From: CAZHVS01 sp964536015
GTDB taxonomy: Bacteria; Bacteroidota; Ignavibacteria; Ignavibacteriales; Ignavibacteriaceae
Assembly (NCBI GenBank): GCA_964536015.1
Contig: CAZHVS010000024.1
Location: 1 to 44,945 of the forward strand
Direction of reading: 5' to 3'
Length of the DNA stretch: 44,945 nt
Part shown: piece by piece, positions 7,909 through 16,260 of the stretch
How positions within the stretch are numbered: the stretch's first letter is position 1
Layout of the letters: every line of letters begins with the position of its first letter
The notes under the pieces: model-generated
What the model was told of the DNA's origin: nothing
The model's database searches: none
Seen by the model: only the letters and a program-made list of their open reading frames with translations
Position numbers and translations under genes: made by a program

Positions 7909-10900
7909 TTGAACAAAACCAGCTTTGTTTTTGCTTTTCTATTCATAGTATCCGGATTTCTTTCGGGTAATAAAATCTTTTCGCAGGTAAATAGCAATTA
8001 TAAAATTGTTACTGATACAATTCTTGTTAATTTTCAGAACAGGTATTATTTCAAAAGTACAAACATAATTCCCAACTCAGAAATTATTCGATTAAGAGAT
8101 AAAAACTTATCACGAAACGAATATAAAATTGTTTATTCCGCAGGAGAGTTTACACTATCGGATTCATTATCTTATTCTATTTTTGATACTCTGTTTGTTA
8201 CATATAACTCTATCAGATTGAATTTATTCAAAGAATATAAGAAGCGTGAACTAATTGTCAAATATGATGAAAAAAGTCGCGATTCAATTAAGACAATTCA
8301 ATCAGATTCAAGACTTCTATCAGCAGATTATTTTTTTGGAAATCAACTTGAAAAAAGCGGAACTCTAATTCGTGGCTTTACAGTAGGTACAAACAAAGAT
8401 TTTACTTTACAAAGCGGATTAAGACTTCAATTAAGCGGGAAGCTTTCAGATGAAATAGAAATAGTTGCTGCCTTAACAGACGAAAATTCTCCTATACAAC
8501 CAGAAGGAAATACTGAAAGACTTGATGAACTTGATAAAGTTTTTATACAAATCAAACATAAAAATGCTTCTGGAACTTTTGGTGATTATGATTTAAATAA
8601 GCATTCAGGAGAGTTTGGAAAAATCAATAGAAAATTGCAGGGCTTGCTTGGTGAATTTATGTTTGATGACGTAAATGGTTATTTTGCATTTGCCAGCTCT
8701 AAGGGAAAGTTTAATACGAATAAATTATCTGGTCTTGATGGAGTTCAAGGTCCTTATAGACTTTCCGGAATCAATGGTGAAAAAGATATAATTATAATAG
8801 CTGGCTCTGAAAAAGTTTTTCTTGATGGTGAAGAAATGAAACGAGGGGAGAGTAAAGATTATATTATTGATTACTCCAATTCAACTATTACATTTACACC
8901 AAATAAATTAATTACTTCTGCAAGCAGAATAAATGTTGATTTTGAATATACTGATAGAAGATTTGAAAGAACCTTAATAAGTGCAGGAACTGATTTAAAT
9001 ATCATTGAAAAAAAATTATCTCTTCAATTTCAGTTTTTAAGAGAAGGTGATAACCAGGATGCTCCGATTGATATTTCTTTTTCAGAGGAAGACAAAAATA
9101 TTTTATCCATTGCAGGAGATGATCGTTACAAGGCTGTTAAAAGCGGTGTAACTTTAGCCCAGCCTGACTCCCTTGGAAATATTAAAGGCATTTATGAAAA
9201 ACGGGATACAGTAATTCAAGGTGATAATGTAACGTATTACATTTATAATCCGGGTGGTTCAAATTCTATTTATAACATTTCGTTTACATATGTAGGTGAA
9301 GGTATCGGCGATTATGTTAAACAAAGTCTTGGTTATTACACTTATACAGGTAAAGGAAGTGGTTCTTATTTACCAGTTGTATTTTTACCACTACCGGAAT
9401 TAAAACAGTTTGGTAATTTTGTTCTAAATTATTCCCCGATTGATAAAATTTTCATTTCGTTTGAAGTAGCAGGAAGCAGTTATGACGCAAATCGTTTTTC
9501 GTCTTTTAATGATGATGACAATCTAGGTTATGCAAGAAACATATTATTTAGAGTTGATCCTCAACAAATTACAATTGGTGATTTGAATTTTGGTAAAATA
9601 GGTTTTTCGTATAAAGATAGGTTTACAGAAAAAAGATTTAAATCGGTTGATCGTTTTAATGAAGTTGAATTTGAAAGAAATTATAATACATTTAGTCAAA
9701 ACACTGAACAAAATGAAATTTTACGAGAAGCATCTTTGAAATTAATTCCCTCGGACTTCATAACTATTAATTCAGGTTATGGATTGTTAAAACGCGGCGA
9801 TTTATTTTCATCTTCAAGATATAATAATTCATTAGTAGTTGGGGATGATAAAGATTATTCTGTTACCTATAATCTTGATATAGCAGATGCAAAAAGTAAT
9901 TCTTCAAAATCATTTTGGGTAAGGCAAAAAGCAAATGCATTTTATACATTTTGGAAATTAAAACCTGGTATTGAGTTTCTTGCAGAAAAAAAAAATGATA
10001 AACTAATCAACAACAACCTGCTTCTATCTGGCAGTTTAAAATACGATGAATTCAATCCATATTTAGATTTAATAGCTGTTAATGGTTTCAACGTTGGTTT
10101 TAAATTAACTTTTCGTGAAGATTATCTTCCTTTAAATGGAATCCTAGAAAGAGAATCAAAATCCGTTGGTCAATCTTATGAAATGAATTTCAACGCGATA
10201 CAGGAAGTTAACTCTAATATAAAGATTACCATAAGAGAAAAGAAATATTCCGACATTTACAAGAAAGCGGGACAATTAAATAACCAAACAATTCTTGTGA
10301 GGTCTCAGTCAAGATTTCAGTTCTGGCAAAGAAAATTAAACGGTGATCTCTATTACGAAGTATCAACACAAAAGACTGCTAAGCTTGAAAAAGTTTTTGT
10401 TAAAGTTCAGAAAGGGACAGGTCAGTATATTTATCTTGGCGACTTAAATAATAATGGAATTGCAGAAGAAAACGAGTTTCAGTATAGTATTTATGATGGT
10501 GAATTTGTTTTGGTAACAATTCCTACTGATAAACTTTATCCCGTAATTGATTTAAAAACCAGCACAAGATGGAAAGTGAATTTATCTGATATTTTCCCAG
10601 ATGAAGGAATATTGAAATCAATTTTTTCTCCTTTATCAAGTGAGACTTATATTAGGATAGAAGAAAACAGTGAAGAAGAAAATTTAAAAAAAATTTATTT
10701 GCTAAATTTTTCTTCATTCCGGAATGATAAAACCACAATTAGAGGTTCAGAATATTTTCAACAAGATTTTTTCATATTTGAAAATAGCAGCGAACTTTCA
10801 TTTCGTTTAAGATTTAATCAGAGGAAAAGTTTAAATCAATTTAGCAGTGGAATTGAAAAAGGTTATAACAGAGAACGAAGTATAAGAATAAAATTCAGGA

Positions 10901-11388
10901 TGGTTCAGGAAATTACTAACCAGACAGATATTATAAACCAGGTAGATTATTTAGGTGCTCCATTATCTTCAAACAGAAACAGAATGATTGAAAGTAATTT
11001 TGTTATTAGTGATTTCTCATACAGACCAGATAGAAATATTGAAATTGGATTCATTCTTAAAGGTGGAAGAAGTAGTGATTATTATCCTAAAAATCCTACA
11101 ATTATAAATAGCAATGGACAAGTAATACGCTTAAATTTTTCTTTTGTAGGAAATGGAAGAATACGAGTAGAATTAGAAAGAAATGAACTAACTGCAAACA
11201 CAACTGAAAACTATATTCCATTTGAACTGATAGGTGGAAATTTAATTGGTAAAAATTATTTCTGGCGTGCTAATTTTGATTATAGAATTTCAACAAATTT
11301 GCAGTCAACTGCCAGTTATGATGGACGATTGCAGGGTGGTGGAAGAGTAATAAATACTGCTCGTGCTGAAGTAAGAGCTTATTTTTAA
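7909..11388 (+). CDS. Large predicted outer-membrane/surface protein, function unknown
   Basis: This 1159-residue protein starts at TTG with a signal peptide (MNKTSFVFAFLFIVSG..., cleavage likely after about residue 25). There is no in-frame ATG near this position, and a start further in would lose the signal. The mature part is rich in alternating polar/hydrophobic strands. A segment near residues 150-230 (RGFTVGTNKD, LSGKLSDEIEIVAALTDEN, IQPEGNTE) resembles large conserved but uncharacterised Bacteroidota surface proteins as I remember them, and has faint similarity in style to SprA-like proteins. A second marker, LGDLNNNGIAEENEF near residue 845, looks like a Ca-binding-like DxNxNG loop. 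The protein ends in an amphipathic strand with a C-terminal Phe, as many outer-membrane barrels do. No enzymatic motif is seen and I do not assign a function. It stands apart from the Nudix gene by only 16 bp. Confidence 0.75.
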   Translation: MNKTSFVFAFLFIVSGFLSGNKIFSQVNSNYKIVTDTILVNFQNRYYFKSTNIIPNSEIIRLRDKNLSRNEYKIVYSAGEFTLSDSLSYSIFDTLFVTYNSIRLNLFKEYKKRELIVKYDEKSRDSIKTIQSDSRLLSADYFFGNQLEKSGTLIRGFTVGTNKDFTLQSGLRLQLSGKLSDEIEIVAALTDENSPIQPEGNTERLDELDKVFIQIKHKNASGTFGDYDLNKHSGEFGKINRKLQGLLGEFMFDDVNGYFAFASSKGKFNTNKLSGLDGVQGPYRLSGINGEKDIIIIAGSEKVFLDGEEMKRGESKDYIIDYSNSTITFTPNKLITSASRINVDFEYTDRRFERTLISAGTDLNIIEKKLSLQFQFLREGDNQDAPIDISFSEEDKNILSIAGDDRYKAVKSGVTLAQPDSLGNIKGIYEKRDTVIQGDNVTYYIYNPGGSNSIYNISFTYVGEGIGDYVKQSLGYYTYTGKGSGSYLPVVFLPLPELKQFGNFVLNYSPIDKIFISFEVAGSSYDANRFSSFNDDDNLGYARNILFRVDPQQITIGDLNFGKIGFSYKDRFTEKRFKSVDRFNEVEFERNYNTFSQNTEQNEILREASLKLIPSDFITINSGYGLLKRGDLFSSSRYNNSLVVGDDKDYSVTYNLDIADAKSNSSKSFWVRQKANAFYTFWKLKPGIEFLAEKKNDKLINNNLLLSGSLKYDEFNPYLDLIAVNGFNVGFKLTFREDYLPLNGILERESKSVGQSYEMNFNAIQEVNSNIKITIREKKYSDIYKKAGQLNNQTILVRSQSRFQFWQRKLNGDLYYEVSTQKTAKLEKVFVKVQKGTGQYIYLGDLNNNGIAEENEFQYSIYDGEFVLVTIPTDKLYPVIDLKTSTRWKVNLSDIFPDEGILKSIFSPLSSETYIRIEENSEEENLKKIYLLNFSSFRNDKTTIRGSEYFQQDFFIFENSSELSFRLRFNQRKSLNQFSSGIEKGYNRERSIRIKFRMVQEITNQTDIINQVDYLGAPLSSNRNRMIESNFVISDFSYRPDRNIEIGFILKGGRSSDYYPKNPTIINSNGQVIRLNFSFVGNGRIRVELERNELTANTTENYIPFELIGGNLIGKNYFWRANFDYRISTNLQSTASYDGRLQGGGRVINTARAEVRAYF

Positions 11389-11404
11389 ATTATTAGTTGA
11401 TATT

Positions 11405-11866
11405 ATGCAAACAAAACCAACGATGACAGAGACGCATATTTACAGGAAAAAAGATGGAAAAATCCAGTTCCTTGTTTTAAAACGAAGTGAAAATGAAATT
11501 TATCCTTTACTTTGGCAGATGGTCACAGGTTCATTAAAGAAAAATGAAAAAGCTTTTGTAACAGCACTGCGTGAAGTAAAAGAGGAAACAGGATTAACTA
11601 TTAAAAAAATGTGGGTAGTTCCAAATATAAATTCATACTACGAACCTACTTCAGACGAAATTATGATGATTCCTGTCTTCCTGGTTTTTACAGATTCAGA
11701 ATCTAAAGTCAGATTGTCCGATGAACATATTGAGTATAAATGGGTTTCTTATAAGCAGGCAAGGTCGCTTTTTTCCTGGCCGGGACAAAAAAAGTCACTT
11801 GATATCATTTATGAATTTCTTTCAGGGAAGTCACAAAAGTTAAAATTTGTTGAGATAAAAATTTAG
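11405..11866 (+). CDS. Nudix hydrolase
   Basis: This 153-residue cytoplasmic protein hydrolyses a nucleoside diphosphate linked to another moiety. It has a complete Nudix box starting at G46 (GSLKKNE...REVKEETGL), matching Gx5Ex7REUxEExGU with all metal-binding glutamates present. The length fits a single-domain Nudix enzyme. The N-terminus (ETHIYRKKDGK) recalls the NudB/dATP-pyrophosphatase type, which makes dihydroneopterin triphosphate pyrophosphatase a possibility, but Nudix substrates cannot be named from sequence. It lies 16 bp after the large surface-protein gene and 48 bp before the PfkB kinase. Confidence 0.88.
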   Translation: MQTKPTMTETHIYRKKDGKIQFLVLKRSENEIYPLLWQMVTGSLKKNEKAFVTALREVKEETGLTIKKMWVVPNINSYYEPTSDEIMMIPVFLVFTDSESKVRLSDEHIEYKWVSYKQARSLFSWPGQKKSLDIIYEFLSGKSQKLKFVEIKI

Positions 11867-11914
11867 AATTAATTGCTAATACATTAAATTTGAATATAAA
11901 AAATTGGAGTTATT

Positions 11915-12832
11915 GTGAGTCTTTTAGTTGTTGGATCGTTAGGACTTGATACGGTTGCAACACCTTTTGATAAAATTGAAAATGCTTTAGGTGGTTCTGC
12001 AACTTATATATCACTTGCCGCAAGTTATTTTAGCGGACCTGTAAATTTAATCGGTGTTGTGGGCGATGATTTTCCAAAAGAGTACATACAATTAATGGAA
12101 AATCATAATATTAATCTTGAAGGCATGCAGGTTATAGAAGGAGGTAAAACATTCAGATGGTCTGGCAAATACCATTATGATCTTAATACAAGAGATACAC
12201 TGTTGACAGAATTAAATGTCTTTGAAAATTTTAACCCGATTATTCCGGAAAGACTAAAGAAAGCTCGTTACATTTGTCTTGGTAATATTGATCCAACTTT
12301 GCAATTAAGAGTACTTGACCAAGTTAATGATCCATATTTTGTAATCTGCGATACAATGAATTACTGGATTGAAGGTAAAAAAGATGAACTTCTCGAAGTG
12401 CTTAAAAGAGTTAATTTATTAATTGTCAATGATTCAGAAGCTCGTTTACTAGCTCACGAACCCAATCTAATAAAAGCAGCAAAAAAGATAAAAGAACTTG
12501 GTGTTCCAATTTTAATTATTAAAAAAGGAGAACACGGAGCATTGTTATTTGCTGATGACACATTCTTCTCTGCACCAGCTTATCCACTAGAAACAATTTT
12601 TGATCCTACAGGTGCGGGAGACACTTTTGCTGGAGGACTGATAGGATATTTACATAGAACACAGGATATAAGTGTTGAGAATCTTAAACGTGCTGTAGTT
12701 TATGGAAGTACTATGGCTTCTTTCTGTGTTGAACAATTCAGTACTAAAGGACTTGAAAATTTATCCTATTTAAGAATAAAAGATCGTTATAGAGACTTTC
12801 TAACAATTTCTCATTTCGATGAAGAAAAGTGA
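11915..12832 (+). CDS. PfkB-family sugar/nucleoside kinase
   Basis: This 305-residue kinase of the PfkB/ribokinase family phosphorylates a sugar or nucleoside with ATP or ADP. The GTG start is supported by TTGGAGT eight bases upstream. The first signature lies in LGGSATYISLAASYF near residue 28. The second, DPTGAGDTFAGGL near residue 231, contains the anion hole and the catalytic Asp (GAGD). NDSEARLL is the mid-domain segment common to the family. It overlaps mtnA by 14 bp, so the two are translated together. That pairing suggests a substrate linked to 5-methylthioribose, 5-deoxyribose or ribose-1-phosphate, but the dedicated methylthioribose kinase MtnK belongs to a different fold. Substrate is therefore unknown. 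Confidence 0.85.
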   Translation: MSLLVVGSLGLDTVATPFDKIENALGGSATYISLAASYFSGPVNLIGVVGDDFPKEYIQLMENHNINLEGMQVIEGGKTFRWSGKYHYDLNTRDTLLTELNVFENFNPIIPERLKKARYICLGNIDPTLQLRVLDQVNDPYFVICDTMNYWIEGKKDELLEVLKRVNLLIVNDSEARLLAHEPNLIKAAKKIKELGVPILIIKKGEHGALLFADDTFFSAPAYPLETIFDPTGAGDTFAGGLIGYLHRTQDISVENLKRAVVYGSTMASFCVEQFSTKGLENLSYLRIKDRYRDFLTISHFDEEK

Positions 12833-13826
12833 TTATTTCTCTTTAAAATTTGAAAACGATTCATTAATCTTTCTTGATCAGACTAAACTGCCTTTTGTAG
12901 AAAGTTATGTTTCAACTGATAAATATGAAAGAATCGCTGAAGCAATTGAGAAGCTTGAAATAAGAGGCGCTCCTGCAATAGGTATAGCAGCAGCATATGG
13001 TTTAGCATTATCACAAAGGGGAAAAAAATCTTTACAGGAATTTCAAAAAGCATACAATCGATTAAGGTTAACAAGACCTACAGCAGTAAATTTATTCTGG
13101 GCACTGAAAGAAATAAAAAAAACTTTTCAAAAGGGGGAATGTCAAATAAATATTTATGATTCATTATTGCAGAAAGCTATTGAACTTCATAATGATGATA
13201 AAGATAAGTGTGATAAGATTGCAAAACATGGATTTCATATTTTCAAAAAGAAATCCATAATATTAACTCATTGTAACACTGGCAAACTTGCTACAGGCGG
13301 TGACGGAACTGCTTTTAGTGTTATCCAATATGCATTTAATAAACGAAAAGTGAAATACGTCTTTGCAGACGAAACCAGACCATTGTTACAAGGTTCTCGT
13401 TTAACTGCATTTGAGTTAGCAAAAAATAAAATTCCTTTTTCAATTATAGCAGACGGTGCTTCATCATTTGTAATTAAAAATAAGAAAGTTGACCTGGTTA
13501 TTACAGGGGCAGATAGAATTGCTGCTAATGGTGATTCAGCTAATAAGATAGGTACTTATAATTTGGCAATTTCTTGTAAATATCACAAAATTCCTTTTTA
13601 TATTGTTGCACCGACTTCAACTATTGATTTTAAAATTAAAACAGGTGAAGATATTCCTATCGAAGAAAGAAACGCCGATGAAGTAAAGGTTATTAATAAC
13701 AAAAAAATAACCAATCTATTTTACGATGCATATAATCCTGCATTTGATGTAACACCATCAGAACTAATTACGGGCATAATAACAGAGAAAGGAATTTTTA
13801 CATATCCATATTCTTTTAAGTTATGA
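12819..13826 (+). CDS. mtnA: S-methyl-5-thioribose-1-phosphate isomerase
   Basis: This 335-residue protein of the eIF-2B alpha/beta/delta-like superfamily isomerises 5-methylthioribose-1-phosphate to 5-methylthioribulose-1-phosphate in methionine salvage. MtnA markers are IRGAPAIGIAAAYG (about residues 48-61), HCNTGKLATGG with the catalytic Cys, RPLLQGSRLTAFEL, and GADRIAANGDSANKIGTY with the catalytic Asp. The ERNADEV segment follows. These distinguish it from true initiation factor subunits and fit MtnA better than ribose-1,5-bisphosphate isomerase. It overlaps the PfkB kinase upstream by 14 bp and recO downstream by 4 bp (ATGA). No other methionine-salvage gene is present in the window. 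Confidence 0.92.
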   Translation: MKKSDYFSLKFENDSLIFLDQTKLPFVESYVSTDKYERIAEAIEKLEIRGAPAIGIAAAYGLALSQRGKKSLQEFQKAYNRLRLTRPTAVNLFWALKEIKKTFQKGECQINIYDSLLQKAIELHNDDKDKCDKIAKHGFHIFKKKSIILTHCNTGKLATGGDGTAFSVIQYAFNKRKVKYVFADETRPLLQGSRLTAFELAKNKIPFSIIADGASSFVIKNKKVDLVITGADRIAANGDSANKIGTYNLAISCKYHKIPFYIVAPTSTIDFKIKTGEDIPIEERNADEVKVINNKKITNLFYDAYNPAFDVTPSELITGIITEKGIFTYPYSFKL

Positions 13827-14557
13827 CTGAAATATTAAAAACTGAAGCAATTGTATTAAGCAAATTAGACTATAGCGATTCAAGCAAAATAGCAGATCTT
13901 TTTACTAAAGACTATGGAAAATTAGCAGCAATAATTAAAGGTGGAAGAGGAAAGAATAGCAAAACAGGTATTGTAGTTGACCCTTTAAACATTATAAGTA
14001 TTGTTTTGTATAAAAAAGATTCACGTGAAGTACAATTGATAAGTCAGGCTGAAATAAAATCATATTTTATAAATACAAGAAGCGATATTGAAAAAATTAA
14101 ATACGCTTATTCAATTCTTGAACTTATTAAATCTTATACAAAAGAACACGAAGTTCAGGATAAGCTTTATAAAGGAACCTGCCGAATCCTTGAATTAATT
14201 GATTCATCTAATGAACATCCGGCAATATTATTTTTAAGGTTTTTCATATTCTTTCTTTCAGAGGCAGGCTATGAAATACAAATAGAAAATTGTTCATCCT
14301 GCCATAAGAAAGTTGAAATAAAAAATATAGCTGGGTTTAGTTATGAAACAGGAATTATTTGTCATGAGTGCGTTTCAGAAGTTATTAGCAATACAAATTA
14401 TCCTGCGGAACTTTTTGGACTTTTATATTGTCTAAAGAACAAAAAACCTGTGATTAGTTTTGATGATAAAACAATCACTATGTTACTAAATATAATTGAA
14501 AATTTTTTTAGACATCACATGCCCGAGTACAAAGGGCTAAAATCACTAAAATTATAA
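13823..14557 (+). CDS. recO: DNA repair protein RecO
   Basis: This 244-residue protein is the recombination mediator that, with RecR, loads RecA onto SSB-coated single-stranded DNA. The N-terminal OB-fold starts with TEAIVLSKLDYSDSSKIADLFT and GKLAAIIKGGRGKNS, both typical of RecO. The middle is helical. Near residue 157 the protein has CSSCHKK and, further on, CHEC, forming a four-cysteine zinc site found in many RecO proteins. Its start overlaps the mtnA stop by four bases. The length is normal. Confidence 0.93.
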   Translation: MTEILKTEAIVLSKLDYSDSSKIADLFTKDYGKLAAIIKGGRGKNSKTGIVVDPLNIISIVLYKKDSREVQLISQAEIKSYFINTRSDIEKIKYAYSILELIKSYTKEHEVQDKLYKGTCRILELIDSSNEHPAILFLRFFIFFLSEAGYEIQIENCSSCHKKVEIKNIAGFSYETGIICHECVSEVISNTNYPAELFGLLYCLKNKKPVISFDDKTITMLLNIIENFFRHHMPEYKGLKSLKL

Positions 14558-14625
14558 CGAGGAAAAATTATAGAAACTGGATACTTTCTCTTTTTTTCAA
14601 ATAACAAATTAGCAGAGAAGGAAAT

Positions 14626-16116
14626 ATGAAATCAAAAAAAATTATTGCAGCAATAGTATTAGTGTTTTCTGGAATTTTATTCGGTGCGGTCCTTGTTTCA
14701 GGATTTGGCTGGGTAAGTAATAGTTTTGCAGACATTAAACTTGGTGCTTCAGAACCACCAGTTAAATTAAATGCTGATGCTAATTCTTTTAGCCAGGCCT
14801 TCATTGAAGTTGCCGATAAAGTTACACCATCCATAGTTCAAATCAATGTTGTCGCTTCAATTGAAAATGATCCACAACAAGATTTTTTCTTCTTCCCATT
14901 CAAAGATTTTAACATTCCGAAAGAACAAGCAGGTTCAGGCAGCGGTATTATTATTAGTGAAGAAGGATATATTTTAACAAATAACCATGTTGTTGAAAAT
15001 GCCAAAACTATAACGGTTAAACTTCACGATAAAAGAGAACTTGATGCAAAACTTATCGGAAAAGATCCATTGACTGATCTTGCTGTTATTAAAATTGATG
15101 CAAAGGATTTACCAGTTGCTTATCTTGGTGATTCCGATAAATTAAAAGTAGGTCAATGGGTTATGGCAATCGGTAACCCTTTATCACTTGCTTCAACAGT
15201 AACTGCTGGAATTGTCAGTGCATTGAACAGAACAAATCTTGGATTGAAAAGAGATTCGTATGGAGTTGAAAACTTTATTCAAACTGATGCTGCTATCAAT
15301 CCTGGGAATAGTGGTGGTGCCCTGGTTGATTTATCGGGCGCAGTAGTTGGAGTAAATTCTGCAATCGCTACACAAACTGGCGGTTATATGGGTTATGGTT
15401 TTGCAATTCCAATTAATGTTGCAAAAAATGTCGCAAAAGATTTAATAGCTCACGGAAGAGTAAGTCGTGGTTACATTGGTGTTCAGATTGGCGAAGTTAC
15501 TGATGCAATTGCCAAATCATTAGACCTCGGAAAGTCACGTGGTGTTATTGTTCAAAAAATTGTTGAAGGTGGAGCCGCTTCAAAAGAAGATATAAAAGAA
15601 GGCGATATTATTTTAACAATTGATGGACGTGAAGTATTTCAACCAAGTGAGTTACAAAGTTATATAGCAACAAAAACTGCCGGAACCAAAGTTACATTAA
15701 AAATCTGGAGAGATGGAAAAGAACTTGAAAGAACTGTAACTCTTAAACCTCGGGATGAAGATGTTGTTGAAAATGTAAAGGATTCAAAGAAGAGTGAATC
15801 TGATACAGATTCAGAGAATGTTAATTCAATAACATTTGATGATTTGGGTATATCTGTAAAAAATCTTACCTCAAAAGAAAAAACTGATTATGATATATCA
15901 AACGGAGTTCTAATTACAAATGTAAAACCTTATAGTAAAGCCTTTTATGATGGTCTTGCTAAAGATCTGGTAATTCTTAAAGCAGATAAGAAACCGGTTA
16001 ATAATGTATCAGAACTTAGGAAAATTATAAAAGAAAAGAAGGGAAGTGCAGTTCTGCTTGTAGTTGCTGATAAACAGGGTAATACAAGGTTTGTTGGACT
16101 AAATATTCCAAACTAA
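14626..16116 (+). CDS. DegP/HtrA-family serine endoprotease (Do)
   Basis: This 496-residue protease degrades misfolded envelope proteins. The N-terminal hydrophobic segment (IIAAIVLVFSGILFGAVLVSG) is a signal anchor or signal peptide, placing the enzyme in the periplasm. The chymotrypsin-fold domain has the full catalytic triad: H121 (TNNHVV), D151 (PLTDLAV) and S229 (GNSGGAL). PDZ1 begins about residue 285 (SRGYIGVQ) and PDZ2 about residue 405 (DDLGISVKNLT), separated by a short acidic, low-complexity linker. A good ribosome binding site, AAGGAAAT, precedes the ATG. A hairpin terminator follows at 16141. It could be called DegQ/DegP-like; sequence does not separate these. Confidence 0.94.
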   Translation: MKSKKIIAAIVLVFSGILFGAVLVSGFGWVSNSFADIKLGASEPPVKLNADANSFSQAFIEVADKVTPSIVQINVVASIENDPQQDFFFFPFKDFNIPKEQAGSGSGIIISEEGYILTNNHVVENAKTITVKLHDKRELDAKLIGKDPLTDLAVIKIDAKDLPVAYLGDSDKLKVGQWVMAIGNPLSLASTVTAGIVSALNRTNLGLKRDSYGVENFIQTDAAINPGNSGGALVDLSGAVVGVNSAIATQTGGYMGYGFAIPINVAKNVAKDLIAHGRVSRGYIGVQIGEVTDAIAKSLDLGKSRGVIVQKIVEGGAASKEDIKEGDIILTIDGREVFQPSELQSYIATKTAGTKVTLKIWRDGKELERTVTLKPRDEDVVENVKDSKKSESDTDSENVNSITFDDLGISVKNLTSKEKTDYDISNGVLITNVKPYSKAFYDGLAKDLVILKADKKPVNNVSELRKIIKEKKGSAVLLVVADKQGNTRFVGLNIPN

Positions 16117-16140
16117 ATATTAAATCAGTTTTCATTATTC

Positions 16141-16176
16141 AGAAACCTCATTGCCAGTGAGGTTTCTTCATTTTAA
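16141..16176 (+). terminator. Hairpin terminator after the HtrA protease gene
   Basis: A nine-base perfect stem GAAACCTCA (16142-16150) pairs with TGAGGTTTC (16158-16166) across a 7-base loop, and is followed by TTCATTTT. It lies 25 bases after the protease stop, as expected for a rho-independent terminator. Confidence 0.75.
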
Positions 16177-16228
16177 AAATGTCTGTAAAATTTTTCAAAC
16201 TTATTTTTCAATCTTGATTATGCTTTTG

Positions 16229-16236
16229 TATATTTG
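16229..16236 (+). promoter_or_regulatory. -7 box TATATTTG upstream of aroC
   Basis: TATATTTG matches TAnnTTTG perfectly and lies 24 bases before the GTG taken as the aroC start. Its last three bases are the TTG that an automatic caller would use as the start, which argues against that upstream start. No well-spaced TTG -33 element is visible. Confidence 0.5.
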
Positions 16237-16260
16237 CTTGTATCAAAAATTGTAAAAAAA

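Noticed and set aside
16234..16260. Upstream TTG start of chorismate synthase
   Set aside because: The TTG is part of a -7 promoter box and the family N-terminus starts at GTG 16261.
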